Of a DNA stretch of 64,000 nucleotides, positions 1-12,898 are shown in pieces. A program made the translations under genes and the position numbers. The notes under the pieces are model-generated. The model did not search any database. It was given only the letters and a program-made list of their open reading frames with translations, and was not told the DNA's origin. This DNA comes from Fragum whitleyi (Eukaryota; Mollusca; Bivalvia; Cardiida; Cardiidae): assembly GCA_948146395.1 (NCBI GenBank), contig OX411557.1, forward strand, positions 39,015,689 through 39,079,688. The letters are read 5' to 3'. Each line of letters starts with the position of its first letter. The first letter of the stretch is position 1.

Positions 1-1319
1 CCGTCTCTGGATGAAATCAATTATGTATTGCAACATCATTTACTTCAAAAAAAGATGCAGTAAACTTATGGCACAAATAAATCAAATATATGTAGTGTAA
101 TTGAAAACTCAAAACGTGTTTGCATTTATATATATGTTCAAACGAAACATCCCCGAAAACTCGTTGTTTCCGCGCATAAGTAAGATACATCATTGTTAAA
201 TTCTATCTCAACCATTTGGATTTACCTCTACACGACTTATTTTCTCTTAAATAATACGAGATATGAAAGGCTGCCTAAACATTGATGAACCTGATTGGTT
301 CAAGACCATGTTAAGATAATAATTTATTTTTATATATTTCCACCCGTATTCGTACGTCTTTTGAGCTGAAGAAATAGAGTCATACCTCGATGACAGCATA
401 CTTTAGTTCACAGACAATTTGTAAGCTTGCCCAGTAAGTAGTTTCATAATAAATCCATCTATTAATGGAAGATGAGTGCATGATGATTATAACCAAATCA
501 CATTCTTCGCGAATTCATACATTGTGAAAGGATTTCTTTTTTTTTTATTTTCATTCCTCCATGAAATCAACAATACTCCCTTTATTTCCTTAATTTATGA
601 TCTAAATCATCACCTGTACTGAGTGTCACTCCAATTAGAATTGCCTGCACTGATGCCGTTTTTGAACGGTTCTCTTCGAACTTCTCCAACATATCTGTGA
701 TCAGGGAGCCAAATGAAAATAGGAGTCCATAAACAAATGTTGTGGTAAAAGTTGAAGAAACGAGCACCACCCATTTAAATCTAGAAAAGAATATGTGACT
801 CTTCGCACGAAATGGGACCAGTTGGGAGCTTCGTAAAATAACCATTCGAAAAATAAGGTGGTTCCAGTAGAAGGTAACCGGAGGCCCCTTTCCAAAAATT
901 GTTTCACTTGGTAAGTAATGAGCAATTTTCATTGAGGAGTGAGAAAAAGTGCACCAGAGTCTTCAGTCGAAACATTTCCTTGATGGTCCCTTTTCGCATG
1001 ACGCGTTTATATTTAAAGCCGAAACCCTGATACACATGCACATAAAATAACGTTTTACTACACAATCAACTTATTTTGATAGAGCAAATCAATCTTAAAC
1101 ATTCATACTTTTCTAATTTCATACCACGATCGAAAAAGAAAGAAAATCGATTTTTTCCTTACGATTAAAAGTAGTCGAGTAAAAAGTAAGGATTTGATAA
1201 ATTCATAATAGTTTACTCGAGAATTCTTTTCTTTGTTTTCACCTTGTTTCGTGATTAAACTTGGTATATTGCTTTTATACTACCTTCTCATCAACAAGAA
1301 GTACTTGAGGCCAGGGAGG
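1..1319. other. No gene recognised
   Basis: AT-rich sequence. A fragment near 550-580 (CATTCCTCCATGAAATCAAC) resembles the foldback repeat family at 4738, 50745 and 61560. Overlapping minus-strand frames at 582-932 look non-coding. Confidence 0.5.
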
Positions 1320-2035
1320 GCCAAGTATCGCTCCTATGGAATTTCACCAAGGAAACTAGAAGAAACATCAATTTGCTTTAAGTAAAATTTAAAGTAAATG
1401 ATGATTTTAGAAAGCAGGACAAGGTCTGTAAAAAAATAAATTTTGATTTAAAAACAGACAGGGCCAAGGGTTCTACAGGATGCAAGAATAAAAGACAATC
1501 AAATTCCAACCTTTATTGTCGGCTTAATACAAACCTAGACCCTATAATTATTAATTGAAGAAAGAAGGTCAAAGGTCCTGGTCATCCTGATGCCAGAATT
1601 AAAGTCAATCGCCTACCAACAATTTTTATTGTCTAAACACTGTCACAGGTCAATATTCGAGAAAATATGTCAAAGTTCAAGGTTGGGGTCAAGGGTCCGT
1701 CGAAATGCCGGAATTAAAACATTATCTATTTTCCTTCATCGTTGTTTTTATACAGACCTTTGCCCTACAATTATGATTTTAAGAAAGTATATCAAAGGTG
1801 AAGAACTAGGTCAAGGGTTAAAAACATACCCTAATCGAAAACAATCATCTAGCGACCATTATTTTTGACTTAACACAGTCCTAGCCCTACAAATTCAATG
1901 CCGTAGAAAGAAGGTCAGAGATCGAGATCCACATGATGCAAGAATCAAAGACAATTATCTCCCAACCATTATTAGTGACTTGACACAGTCCTGGCCCTCA
2001 TAATTCAATATTTTAAAAGATAGGCAGATTATAAT
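1320..2035 (+). repeat. Degenerate tandem array, about 120-130 bp unit
   Basis: About five units share AAGGTCAAGGGT, GATGCAAGAAT-AAAGACAAT and CCCTACAATTAT landmarks. Identity is low. An apparent 92-codon ORF at 1590-1868 is repeat sequence. Confidence 0.7.
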
Positions 2036-3200
2036 GTGTAAAAAACTCTATGATCACAAAATGTCATATTTTAGTACTTTTATTGCTTTTATATAAAAAA
2101 AAGAAATAAGCCCATTATCTTCAAAAATGGCTTAATACTTTTGGAATTTGAAACAACTGTTAATTGATTTGAATCATAGCATTCAGAATATCTAACAAGC
2201 CAAAAAAACAAATTTAAATACTTTCAATCACTTTGCTTTGTACAAAATTATCTCACAAATATACAAAATTCAGTTGGAATTTGAATCACTTCTTAATCAG
2301 ATTTAATCATTGTGCACAGAATATTGAACAAACCACAGAGCAACCATTACTGACAAAAGATTTAGACGTGGAATTTTATACCGGGATTTCTATTTACTTT
2401 TGAGCAAGGTTTAAAGTAAAAAAAAACACTTAACAAATTATATATTCAGTTAAAAAGTATTCTTGATGAATGACAAAAACAAGGAATTGTTTGTTAATTC
2501 AAAAAGAAATTTCAGATAATAATGTGTGAAAAAACTCTTTTATCACAAAATGCACTATTTTAGTACTTCATTTGCTTTTATTTAAAATAGATAAGCACAT
2601 TATCTTCAAAAATGACTAGAAACCTTTTGAATTTGAATCACCTGTTAATTGAATCGAATCATAGCATTCAGAATATTGAACATACTATAGAACAAATTGA
2701 AATACTTTCAGTACTTTGATTTGTACAAAATGAATCTCACAAATATACAAAATTCTGTTATTAGATTTAATCGCATTGTACAGAATATTTAACAAACCAC
2801 AGAACAACATTACTGACAAAAGACTGTGACGTGGAACTTTACACCGGGATTTCTATTTACTTTTGAGCAAGGGTATTAGAAAAAAAACCCTAAAAAACTA
2901 CATGTTTACATTCAGTTAAAAAGTATTCTTGATGTATGACAAGGAAATGTTGGTCAATTCAAAAAGAAATTTCAGATTACAATGTGGTAAAAAAAAAACT
3001 ATGATCAAAACATGTCACATTTTAGTACTTCCATTTCTTCTATTCAAAAGAAATAAGCCCATTTTCTTCAAAAATGGCTAGAAACTTTTGGAATTTGAAT
3101 CACCTGTTAATTGAACAGAATCATAGCATTCAGAATATTGAACAAAAAAAGAGAACAAATATTACTGGGAAAATAGCGAGGCATTATATAAAAATTGTTG
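2030..3200 (+). repeat. Tandem array, about 470 bp unit
   Basis: Units start with AATGTGTRAAAAAACTC and ATTTTAGTACTT at about 2033, 2520 and 2981 (periods 487 and 461). The first two are complete with ACCGGGATTTCTATTTACTT ends, the third is partial, and a trace lies at 3370. Confidence 0.85.
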
Positions 3201-3599
3201 TGATTTAATCACAAAAGCACTCTTATACTAAATTATTGATCAATTAAAGAGCAAAGCTAAGGTGAGCAATACTAACATTGTTCATTTAAATAACAATGAT
3301 TAGTAAATTTCAATGAATTGGAAAAAGAATCCCTGTTAATGTGATGTTAAATCATTTATAATTAAAAAAGTCGTGTTTTAGTACTTTCAGTGCTTTTATA
3401 AACTAAGATAATCAAACATGTTCACAATTGTCTTAAACCTTTTTGTAACTGTGTAGTTAATTGAATAAAAGCATTTTAAACATTAACCATACTAAATTAT
3501 AAGCATCTTATAACAATAAGTTGTACTTATATAAATATATATATATGACACTGGCATACTCGGGACTTAATTGTAATTAAATATTGAGCACATTAAAGG

Positions 3600-4084
3600 A
3601 AGCATTTGTTATTAAACTTTGTTTTTATGCTATAGGATATCCTACAGGATATCTAGACTAATATAAATTTGGAACGAGAAGCAGAAATATTGTTTAAATC
3701 TTGTAAAAACCCATATAAACTAGAAATGTCGGTTTCAAGTACTTTAGGTACTCTGATTTGCCAAGTTGCAGACTTTCAGAAGGTGCTCGGTAGCTATAAG
3801 GCTATAAAAAACGATAGTCCCGAAAATCCCTCCCCCCTCCCCCGGGAGGGGTCGAGGAATCACCCTTCTGGCCCAAAGCTTACTTCTTTTGATGACTCGA
3901 CGGCCCGTAGCGCATAAGTTATCAACCCGATCTGAATTTAGCGAAGGAATCTGAGGGAACATTTCCCGGGGAATATTTCAGAGAAGATGTGTAAATGAAA
4001 ATTAACGCAAGGACACACGGACAACTGACGGACTACCCGCCTCGGCATAAGCTAAGCTGCACTAAGTCCAGTGGAGCTAAAATG
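3600..4084 (+). mobile_element. Helitron-like tail segment
   Basis: It holds a CCCTCCCCCGGGAGGG palindrome (about 3832-3850), then ACGGACAACTGACGGAC, and ends TGGAGCTAA at 4080. This is similar in plan to the other GCTAA-ended elements. The left boundary is uncertain. Confidence 0.45.
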
Positions 4085-4487
4085 TAGAAACAGATCACAA
4101 AATTAAAATCATTTTAGAATATTGAGTATATGAAATGAGAAATATAGGATGACTCACGAGCGAATACATTCCATTTTACACCAGATTATTACGAATTATA
4201 TGATAGTTGTAATTCAGAAATTGCCGTTTTATCACAATTGAATCAGAAGTATTTTTTGTGCGTGTTTGATAATTTTTATTTAAGTACATGCTGCAGGACC
4301 ATAAAGGTTACAAATATCTTGGGTGCATCCGTGTTATGTATACTCACGTAATTTGAACGAATATATTCAATTACACTAAGTCATTCCACATGTGCATATA
4401 TTCTAGGTCATGGTCAAAAGAAAGAAAGCATCACATATATCAATTGTTTCATGTTACAAAATTTGAAATCGGTAAAAAAACTGGCCG

Positions 4488-4652
4488 CTTAAGGAAGTGG
4501 AACCGTAATAGTTTCACAACGTTTCGGAACTCATTATTTTTCACGATGATGACCGAGGTTTGATTGAAAGTCATTAAGAAACATCGGTCACCACTGTTAA
4601 AGTTCATAATTTTTAAGAAGTGGCCGAAATGTTTCGGATCCACTACCTTAAG
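4488..4652. mobile_element. Small MITE with CTTAAGG ends, copy 1
   Basis: The ends are CTTAAGGAAGTGGAACCG and CGGATCCACTACCTTAAG. A second, inner inverted repeat is built on GACCGAGGTTT and AAACATCGGTC. It shares plan and motifs with 40793-40946. Confidence 0.75.
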
Positions 4653-4737
4653 TCAGTCAATTCCTTATTAATGAATCTTGAAATAGGCTCGACGTCGGAT
4701 AGTTAATAAAAAAACAACATATAAAAGAGAAAGAGAG

Positions 4738-5035
4738 CATTTGTTGATTTTATTGAGGTATGAAACTGAAAATCATACTGTATGAGTATGCGAAGTTTTC
4801 AGTTTCATACCTCAATGAATTCAACAAATATTCTCTTCATATCTTAAAATTCAATATCATTTAGCAAAAATGTATAGATTTCTTCTAAATGAGACAGATT
4901 TCTCATGGAACTACTTTGCGCGCAAACTTGCAATAGAGCTGCGTGCTCAAAATTGTTTTCATTGATAAATAAAACCATTTATTAAGCAAATCAGAATGCA
5001 TGTAGCTTGATGGAAGCAGCTGAAATTAAATAACT
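4738..5035. mobile_element. Repeat with a foldback end, copy 1
   Basis: Arms of about 33 bp (4740-4773 and 4796-4828), built on TTGAGGTATGAAACTGAAAA, flank a 22-bp loop that holds the smaller palindrome CATACTGTATGAGTATG. A shared body follows (ACTACTTTG-GCG, AAAATTGTTTTCATTGA, TTAGCCAAT-like). Related copies occur at about 50745-51065 and 61560-61860. Confidence 0.75.
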
Positions 5036-5041
5036 ATACTT

Positions 5042-5237
5042 TGGTTACACCAAACATATTCGTTTAAGGCCATAGGAAAAAACTCTGTATCCTGGAAATA
5101 GCCTAGGAAAAGATAATCGAGATAAAACCAAACAACGTGTGGTTACACCAAACATATTCGTTTTAGGCCATAGGAAAAAACTCTGTATCCTGGAAATAGC
5201 CTAGGAAAAGATAATCGAGATAAAACCAAACAACGTG
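5042..5237 (+). repeat. 98-bp tandem duplication
   Basis: Units 5042-5139 and 5140-5237 differ at about one base (TTTAAGG/TTTTAGG). This is a very recent duplication of otherwise unique sequence. Confidence 0.95.
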
Positions 5238-5750
5238 TGTACTACGTAGCATTTTTGTGCTCATGCGAGCGCAAAAAATAGGTCTAGTATTCGTCGTCAA
5301 CTTTTGTGCAACACGAAGTGCTTTGTGTGTTCAGCGCAGTGCTTGCATATCACTTCGCTGTGCTAAAATTAGACTGGTAAACCTGTCCTATCTTTGTCAC
5401 GTCTTTAAGGTCAAATAAGACAGTGGGAAATGTAGAATTTTTAACATTCAATCATTTTGATTTTTCGATTTCTGAAAGTGTGATGAGATATTATTTTGAA
5501 ATAAACTTAAAAAAGTTGAACAGTTGTCAAAAAAATATTTAAAGTCACTTATTCCGACTAAAATGTTGAATTAAAATATAGTTTGAAATAGTATTATTAA
5601 GGTATGAAACAAATATTTTGTACCCTTTTCCTGATGTCTCATCTATCAAACACGGACAGAGAGAGTGTAAGCGTTTGGAGACGAAAACGTCGAAATAACA
5701 GTTTGTCTTTCTTAAGCTCGTATTCAAAGGTCATAAATCGGATTTACGAT

Positions 5751-5755
5751 GAGCG

Positions 5756-5801
<46 letters not shown>

Positions 5802-5900
5802 AGAGAGAGAGAGAGAGAGAGAGAGTGAGAGAGAAAGAGAGAGAGAGAGAGCGAGAGAGAGAGAAAGATGAAGAGAGAGAGAGAGAGAGAGAGAGAGGAG
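5751..5900 (+). repeat. (GA)n microsatellite
   Basis: About 150 bp of nearly pure purine GAGA repeats have a few GC, GT, GGG and AAA interruptions. Apparent ORFs through it are only repeat translations. Confidence 0.95.
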
Positions 5901-5929
5901 CAACCAGCCGTTATCATTTATAACAATTC

Positions 5930-6947
5930 TAGGGATGGGAACGAATATTTGAATATATTTGAGCATTTGCCTTTAATTTCTGGAAATAGAACTAAAAGAA
6001 GTGGAAAGTAATTTTTCAACATAGAAACGATTTTCACACATTTATCTTCAACCGTATGTATATAAGTGTCAAGAAGGTACCAGAAAAAGCCAATAATTAT
6101 GACAGGTTGCAAATCTTCTTGTCAGCAGTCTATCAGGCAAACTTCGACCAATTTATAAATGTGTTAATATAACACCTTTTGAGAGTTGAAACCTATTTGC
6201 TAATTTTCGAATACGTCGAAACAATTGACGTTACGCCTGAACGAAATTATTTGAAAACCGACGGTCGCACGGCGTTTGTTATATTTTATCTCTTGACTCG
6301 ATTTACAAATGTAAATTAAAGTCTTTTCACCGACAATAAGTCAAATGCACAACCATATATGATTTGCAATATTCGTCGATGAGCGATGAGCGATTTCCAA
6401 AATATATATCCTGCTCTGTCGGATCCAAAAAACATCCCAATCAAAGCTTGAATCACGAACTTTTGATCCGGCGCACATTTTACACTCTACTAATTTACAT
6501 TGTCAAATTGAAAGGTAATATAAAGTAAATCAAGACAAATAATGCAAATTTTGTTGGATGTGATTGGATTCTCCAAATAAGTTCACCATTCCACAAGGTG
6601 TGAAGAACCCAAGGCAACCCAACCCTATTTTTAGATTGTTTGACGTCTCGGGTCGTGCCTTCGGAATTTAGTATTTTTTTTAATTTCATATCTATTAAGC
6701 ATGTTTAAACGTAATATTTCTTTGCAAGTAAAGTTAGAGAATCCGAATTAAGTTAATTTGAATCCCTTTCTTATAATTAATAAATTGTACAAGTTAAAGT
6801 AACCTCGAAAAAGAAAAGGAAAAGTAATCGGAAAAGAACAATACTCGGATATTCAATTTTGAATGGAACAAAAACGAATATTCTAATATATTCGAATATT
6901 CAAAACGAATATCCGAATATGAACTTTGCTATTCGTTCCCATCCCTA
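5930..6947. mobile_element. Non-autonomous hAT element next to a (GA)n tract
   Basis: The ends are TAGGGATGGGAACGAATATT and its complement, ATTCGTTCCCATCCCTA, with CGAATATTCG-type sub-repeats. The flanking 8-mers AACAATTC and AATGATTC match at 6 of 8 positions. No transposase ORF was found. It shares outer termini with the element at 49762. Confidence 0.8.
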
Positions 6948-9039
6948 AATGATTCATTTCTAATTCTCAAACAAACATGAAGTCAATTCTTCCTTACTTT
7001 CCCTGTCTTCATTTTAAACACGCCTTGCCCATAAATAATCTGTACAAGCAGAAGCCTCAAAACATTTTGACGAATGAAAGTAGAAGATACAACGAACCAA
7101 TGATTTCCATGCGTACATTAAGTTTTACCTGTCTCTGTATCGATAGATTGAGACATGCTCGCCGGTCAATGTTAAAATCAAAGTACTGATAGTACTAAAT
7201 GCGAGGGAACTGAATAGACGAAACAACACACAAGGTCAATTTTCTGGAATATAATCTTGATTATTCACCTTGTTTTTTCATGTATACGGGATATTTTCTT
7301 TCATATCACTGCCATTCACTGCTGTGTTAAAGATACATAGCTTTAATATTTGATCTTGACGGATGACCTTGCTAATAGGGAAAAGAAGAAATTGCTGCTA
7401 ACTTACACTTTCTCCTTTCTCCCTGATATTATCTACCCTTTCTGCTACATATTTTACTAATTTTCCCACATATTGTATATTATTTGCATCCATTTACAAT
7501 TTGGACCTGTCTAAACATTTGTTGTCTTGTAATTGATGAATCTAAATTAGAAAGAATTAAAAGCCTTGTCCCATCCTAAAACCCTTAAACAGATGACAAA
7601 ATTTGAGACTAGGCCAATTTGGAACAGGTTGCAGATTATAAATCAACATGAGTATAATATCATATATATATATATATATAGGGTAGAAATAAAAAAAAAT
7701 AATAGGGTATGGGTATAGGGTTGACCATATTGTGGGAAAGGGTGACCCTATCAATTTCTTGTGTTTTCCCAGTAAAATACAGCTTCTTCATAAAATCAAA
7801 TTCAATATAGGCAAATGGAACCCATTGTTTCCCTCGCCTAAAAACGCCTTGCTAAAAAGATTAAAAAATTGGAGTGAATGCCTTCTAATGTCACCTTGCC
7901 TCTTTATCAACCAGGCCTTCAGCGCTTTTAGCGCTTTGATTAAGTCAACGTCGTTGTTACTGTTCTCAAGTGGCGCTAGCAATCTAAAGGGAAAAGTCAT
8001 ATCAGAAAAAACACGAGTGATCCCGATTTCATTGATCTTTCTCATTAGGGGTAGACTACCTTTAAATAAGGAGACAAAACGGCAATTGAAATAATAGACC
8101 ATTTTAGTAGGTTAAAGAACTATAGTACGTAGCCGTCGTACACAAGACATAATCCTATACATATCTTTTCTTGAAATGCGATTTCGTTTTAATAGAAAAT
8201 ATGTATTTAATTGTAAAAGATACGTATAAGTATATCATATTGCGGCTTATGAACAGATAATATGTTAAGGTCAATTCCCCACATCCATCGGCATTAGAAT
8301 TGATTCTTGAAGTGACAAAAGACAACAACAACAACAAAAAAGAATAGTTATATAATTTCAAAAAGTGTACATCGTAAACATTGTGTTATTATTAACTTAG
8401 GATTTTTTTTTATCAAATGCTTTGGTTGTCATAGTCGTTACTAGGATTTTGACTACGAAAGAATACATAGGAAAAAGGCAATATGTGGACTGTGACAAAA
8501 GGTGGATATCCTCAAGTTGTTGGGCAAAGTAAGGTCAATATTACCATTATCAATATGCTTAGAAGATAATCAGTTTTCTTCATGATCAAATACGAAACGT
8601 TCAACTCTAAATGATAATTAAGATTGAACTGCGAATTACTCTTTCAATATTCCCCTGTGTTCTTTATCTTATCAAATTTCGATATTGAGAAGGCATTATG
8701 CAACTTATTCATGTACTCATTTGGACAAAACAGAATAAAAATAACGAATTTAAAGAGGTAATGCAGCTAATGAATTGAATGGCATTACAATTCTCAGACT
8801 TACTGAGAAAAAATATGGCGTGATAGTTGTGAACATGGTTAAATGATATATAAAAGTATCACAGAAGATACATAAAGCATTGGCCGTATACACCGCGTGT
8901 GCTGAGCGGAATCAAAATGGATAGAGCTCGGATCTTTCAATATTACTAGGGTGAAAAACAGAAGCAAAACGTCTTTTCAATGGATATAAAGAATTTCATA
9001 CGCTTTACATCCCCAATGCATCCGTAAGTGCAATGGGAC
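6948..9039. other. No gene recognised
   Basis: It holds an (AT)n tract at about 7662-7681. Frames on opposite strands at 7732-8102 mirror each other and match nothing known; I treat them as chance. The remainder is AT-rich. Confidence 0.45.
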
Positions 9040-9540
9040 AGGGTCTTAAGGTAGATGTCAGTCGTCCGTCGTGTGTCATGCCACGTCAAACGTCAATATT
9101 TACCATGTATACACTGTAGAGGCTAAATTTTGCCCGATCAACCTGAAATTTGGTCAGAATGGTTGTCCGTATGAAATCTGGGACAAATTCGAAATTGGGT
9201 CAACTTCGATCAAAAACTAGGTCACGGGGTCAAATCATAGAAAACATTGTATTCACTCTAGAGGCCATATTTTTGCCAGATCAACCTGAACTTTGCTAAG
9301 AATGATTGTCTTCATGAAATCTTGGACGAGTTTGAAATTTGGTCAATTGGGATAAAAAAAACCTAGGTAATGGGGGTCAAAGCTTAGAAAAACCTTGTTT
9401 GCACTCTAAATGGAACATTTTTTGTTCGATCAAGCTGAAATTTGGTCAACTTTTGATGAGTTTGAAATTGGGTCAACTGGGTTAAAAAACTAGGTCGTAG
9501 AGTCACATTATAGAAAAAGCTTTTAACCTGAAAATTGGCA
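9040..9540 (+). repeat. Tandem core repeats of a bivalve-type interspersed element
   Basis: Three to four units of about 140-150 bp carry landmarks ACTAGGTCACGGGGTCAAA, ACTCTAGAGGCCATATTTTT and CAACCTGAAATTTGGTCAG. I recall this type as abundant in clam genomes. The left end has GTCGTCCGTCGTGTGTC. Confidence 0.7.
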
Positions 9541-9779
9541 AAAAGGATTCTTTAGTTGAATGGAAGAAACAGCATTGTTTAGCTTAGTTACAACCAATCG
9601 TCATCCTTTTTCTAAAACTATTTTATTTTTTCTAGGCGTTTCATTCAGGTGAGCGGTTTAGGGACACTATGGCCCTCTTTTTGTAACACGAGGATAACAC
9701 GATGATGGTCGAATGAATCTTATTTCCGTCGTGGTTCTAACTAATTCCAGATCTTATCCTGCAAAGAGAGAGAGAGGGG

Positions 9780-9945
9780 CAATGCGATCTTACCACTGAT
9801 ACCCACTTTTTCAGCAGGATGGACTCGGGCCCTGTCTGTTAAGTGTCCTGCCTAAAAAAATTACCCGCCTCCGCGGTGAAGCTCGAACAGGAAACACCAG
9901 GTTACGAGACGAGAGTGCTTACCAACCGGCCAACGAGCGACACGT
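9780..9945 (-). mobile_element. tRNA-derived SINE of a second type
   Basis: The minus strand has an A-box-like GGCCGGTTGGTAAGC and a B-box-like CCTGTTCGAGC, with paired ends. It is different from the main SINE body in this window. Confidence 0.5.
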
Positions 9946-10589
9946 TGCACTTTGTCCTGTTATAACTAGCTGTCTTTTGGCGTTGTCGATCATATTGACA
10001 CATGATACGATTTCGACGGCAGACAGGAATCCAGATTGCATTTCTCAATATTTTCATGTGTTAGAATATGTTTTGCGAAACTGTACACAAAATGTAGTCA
10101 GGCCTTTAAAAGGGCAGACCAATCAGGGTTCCCAGATAACGTTACAAGAAACCTTCGACAAATTGCGGATTGAAATAAGAAGAATAAAATCTTATCTAAA
10201 ATGTGCTGAAATCATGAATTTGAAAGCTACTCAACAAAAGAGACATTTTATCAATCTGGAAATTTCCTCTCGAATATGCCGACATATTTTTACTGACATA
10301 ACAGAACAAAAAAGGTATAATTATCAAAAACACGTTTGACACAATAAAAAAAACTTTAGTTTCAGCGTATTATAAGATGGAAAAAGTTTCAAAACAAATA
10401 TTTGGTATGCGGCTAGCTTACAAAAAGACGCAACCAGGAAGGATTTTTTCATCAAAGTAAGTAAAGGTCAAAATCTTAACCTTTAAGGCCTATATTCATG
10501 ATAATATTTGGTATCCCATTGCAATTGACAAAGACGAATGTGCATAAAATGAAGGTCAGGGTCATTTTTTTTACTATAATACATTAGCC
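9946..10589 (+). other. Gene-poor stretch with one unassigned frame
   Basis: A 120-codon plus-strand frame (9977-10339) without an early ATG reads through Lys/Arg-rich sequence and matches nothing I know. The rest is AT-rich. Confidence 0.35.
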
Positions 10590-11830
10590 TTAAAATTTTA
10601 CCAAAGACATACCCTAATAATTTAGCCACTTGACTTCATTTTTTGACCCTTTTGACCCGTTTTCTAATTCGACCGAGGTTTAATGAAGGCATTCATTCTG
10701 CCCAAGTTTTAAGCGATTTGAGCAAAAAACACATGATATCTAGAGTGCATTCGGAACATCCCTTGGTCATTTCCGTAAACGGCAAGAAGCCTTGGATGTA
10801 TAAAAGGCAGATTGGTATGTAAGTAAGTTTTAAGCCGGAAAAAAATGCATGATAAAATAGTACTTCAACCGCAGGCGCGATCTTTAGATTTTATATATTC
10901 CAAAGTATAATTAGACTTTAAAGGCGAAAGTATTCTTAAAAACAAGATTTTAATTCACATGTTTTCCCTTAATTTTCAAAATAGTCCGACTATGTTTATC
11001 CAGGATTGAACGTTTTACTGTCTGAGTGGTGATCCTAATGCTCTAGTGTGCACACTCGGCTTTTACCCCCATGACCTCATTTGCCCCGAATTGAGTTTGA
11101 AAGGGTTTTACGCCGTTTTCAACATTTTTTTCGGTTATATCGCAGCGGCTGGTGCACCTAACAATTGATCCCTGGTATTTCTCACACCAGTATTACCATC
11201 ACATCCTTTCCTAGCCTTCAGCTGCTATATTGAGCCAATGTCGGATTCGTTCGATATTCAATGAAAACAATGACAAAAACTTTTTGCAGATGTTTTGGAA
11301 AAAACGTAGCATTTTGAAGCAACACCAGGTTTAGTGAATGTTTCCCCCCTTTACCCCTTTAACTTGTTTTCGACCCCATCCCACTTTATCTAATTTTAAT
11401 CTCGGTCGAAATATCATGTAGACAAACATTTCAGACAAAGTCTCAAGACAAATCATATAGATTCTAGAAGGCATACAAGTTTTATTTTTAAATTTGAACC
11501 CTTTGCCTATTTTTTTACCCAATATAAACCATAAATCTCGAAATGGATCGAAATATCATGTTGAGAACATCCATTTGATCAATAAACCTAAATTTGACCA
11601 ACAAGTTATAACTCGATGGTAAACTTCAGTACACACTTATTCTGGTGAAGTTTCAAGAAATTTAAGCAACTACTATTGCATCCAGATGACATCCAAGAGT
11701 TTCTGAGATTTGTACCATTGACCCATTTATGACCCCTCTTGACAAATTTCGAACTAGTCAAATATCATGTAGACAAACATTCTTAAGAAGTTTCAAGACA
11801 TTTGGCCCAAAAATGTCGTCTCTACAATGA
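10590..11830 (+). repeat. Degenerate tandem core repeats
   Basis: Units contain CATTGACCC-TTTATGACCCC, TCAAATATCATGTAGACAAA and AGTTTCAAGACA landmarks, best seen at 11400-11480 and 11700-11810. A SINE tail (11086-11222) lies inside. Confidence 0.6.
11086..11222 (-). mobile_element. SINE tail fragment
   Basis: This is only the 3' part of the SINE family (GGGTTTTACGCCGTTTTCAAC to the CAGCTGCTAT segment). There is no tRNA-like head. A more decayed fragment of the same type lies at about 44440-44590. Confidence 0.7.
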
Positions 11831-12830
11831 ACACGAGATAAAACAGATGACTGGCAAGGCCCGATTGTTATATAGCTTATCATGCGCCACTTGACCCTGT
11901 AACACAATCTACACGTTTCTATGCAAACAGTTTTTTGACTCAAGCATTGATGGGTGTACACATTGGCTTCTTGAATGGTGTTACTTCCGCCTATGGAGCA
12001 GCAAAGTTTTTTTTTTAAAAATTCATTACTTATTAATGAAATAACCCAAGGCTTAACACTTTTAAAGATTTGGTCGATGTAATAGGGTTCCTGTTGTTTT
12101 AGAGAAACGAGCAGTTCATACCTCGCTTTTGCATTTAAACGCTCACGGAAATAAAATCGAAGAAACTAAATGAATATCAGAAATTTTAGAAAGAATGCTC
12201 AAAGTCATAGGTTAATTGTATAGGTACATGATGGCTAGTATATATAAAATTACTTGTTGAGTGAATCCATAATTCATGAAGTAATCTAAAAACAGATCTA
12301 GGGCAATGCATATCTGCAATCAATGCTTTAAGGATACTTAATAACGGTTAAGTAGAGGCAATTTACAGTGACTTAAAATGCTTTGTCATAAAAAAACCAG
12401 ATTAATATAAATAACACTCTTTTGTGGTGTCTTAAATTCTTCATATTCACTAAAAACTGGAATCCAAAGTAATCAATAGTCTTATAAATTTCTATCATAT
12501 TTTTACTTAATTATTCTTCCAAATAATAACCCAACGACAAGAAGAGTAGTTTAACATTAATAAAGTAATAAATTATTAGGATGAACTAATTATAAACAAA
12601 TCAATTAAGAAGATAAGCAAAAACGTCATTTGCATGTACATGTACCCTAAAATGTCTGTAAAGCCATTCCTAAATTGTATTGTGCAACTGAAAACAAAGT
12701 CATTTTTATTGTCTAAAATTTGCATTTCTAAGATTTCCATCATTTCCTGTAGTTCAGAGCGATTGGACGAAACAGGCACATATCGTAGACACGAGTCGTC
12801 TGTATACTCTTCTCGGAAAGAACAGTAAAG
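11831..12830 (-). other. 3' flank of the SLC23-like gene
   Basis: This follows the stop at 12831 and probably contains the 3' UTR. It has several AATAAA-like sites on the minus strand, but none stands out. A 67-codon frame at 12576-12779 continues the last exon after its stop and is not recognised. Confidence 0.4.
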
Positions 12831-12898
12831 TCACTCCTTATTTGGCTGTTCTTCAGCGTCAAGGTTCCGTGCCAAAAGACCTCGCTCCTCATTACTTC
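12831..12898 (-). CDS. SLC23-like gene, last exon with a short C-tail
   Basis: After a TTTTCCAG acceptor the exon reads [18 protein letters not shown] and reaches TGA at 12831-12833. GSxEERGL is the family motif after the last TM. The tail stops about 14 codons later, whereas vertebrate members run on through a YDFP-type segment. About 40 nt further, in the +1 frame, VYDMCLFRP resembles that segment. A frameshift, or use of an internal GTGACT donor, is therefore possible. Confidence 0.8.

Noticed and set aside
5604..5966. Frames of Glu-Arg or Leu-Ser repeats on both strands
   Set aside because: They are translations of the (GA)n microsatellite.
7732..8102. Overlapping long frames on opposite strands (120 and 104 codons)
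   Set aside because: Mirror frames with no recognisable domain, no splice sites of note and no similarity to known families.
10590..11830. Possible degenerate coding repeats (periodic motifs)
   Set aside because: Frames are not maintained between units; the pattern fits non-coding tandem cores of mobile elements.
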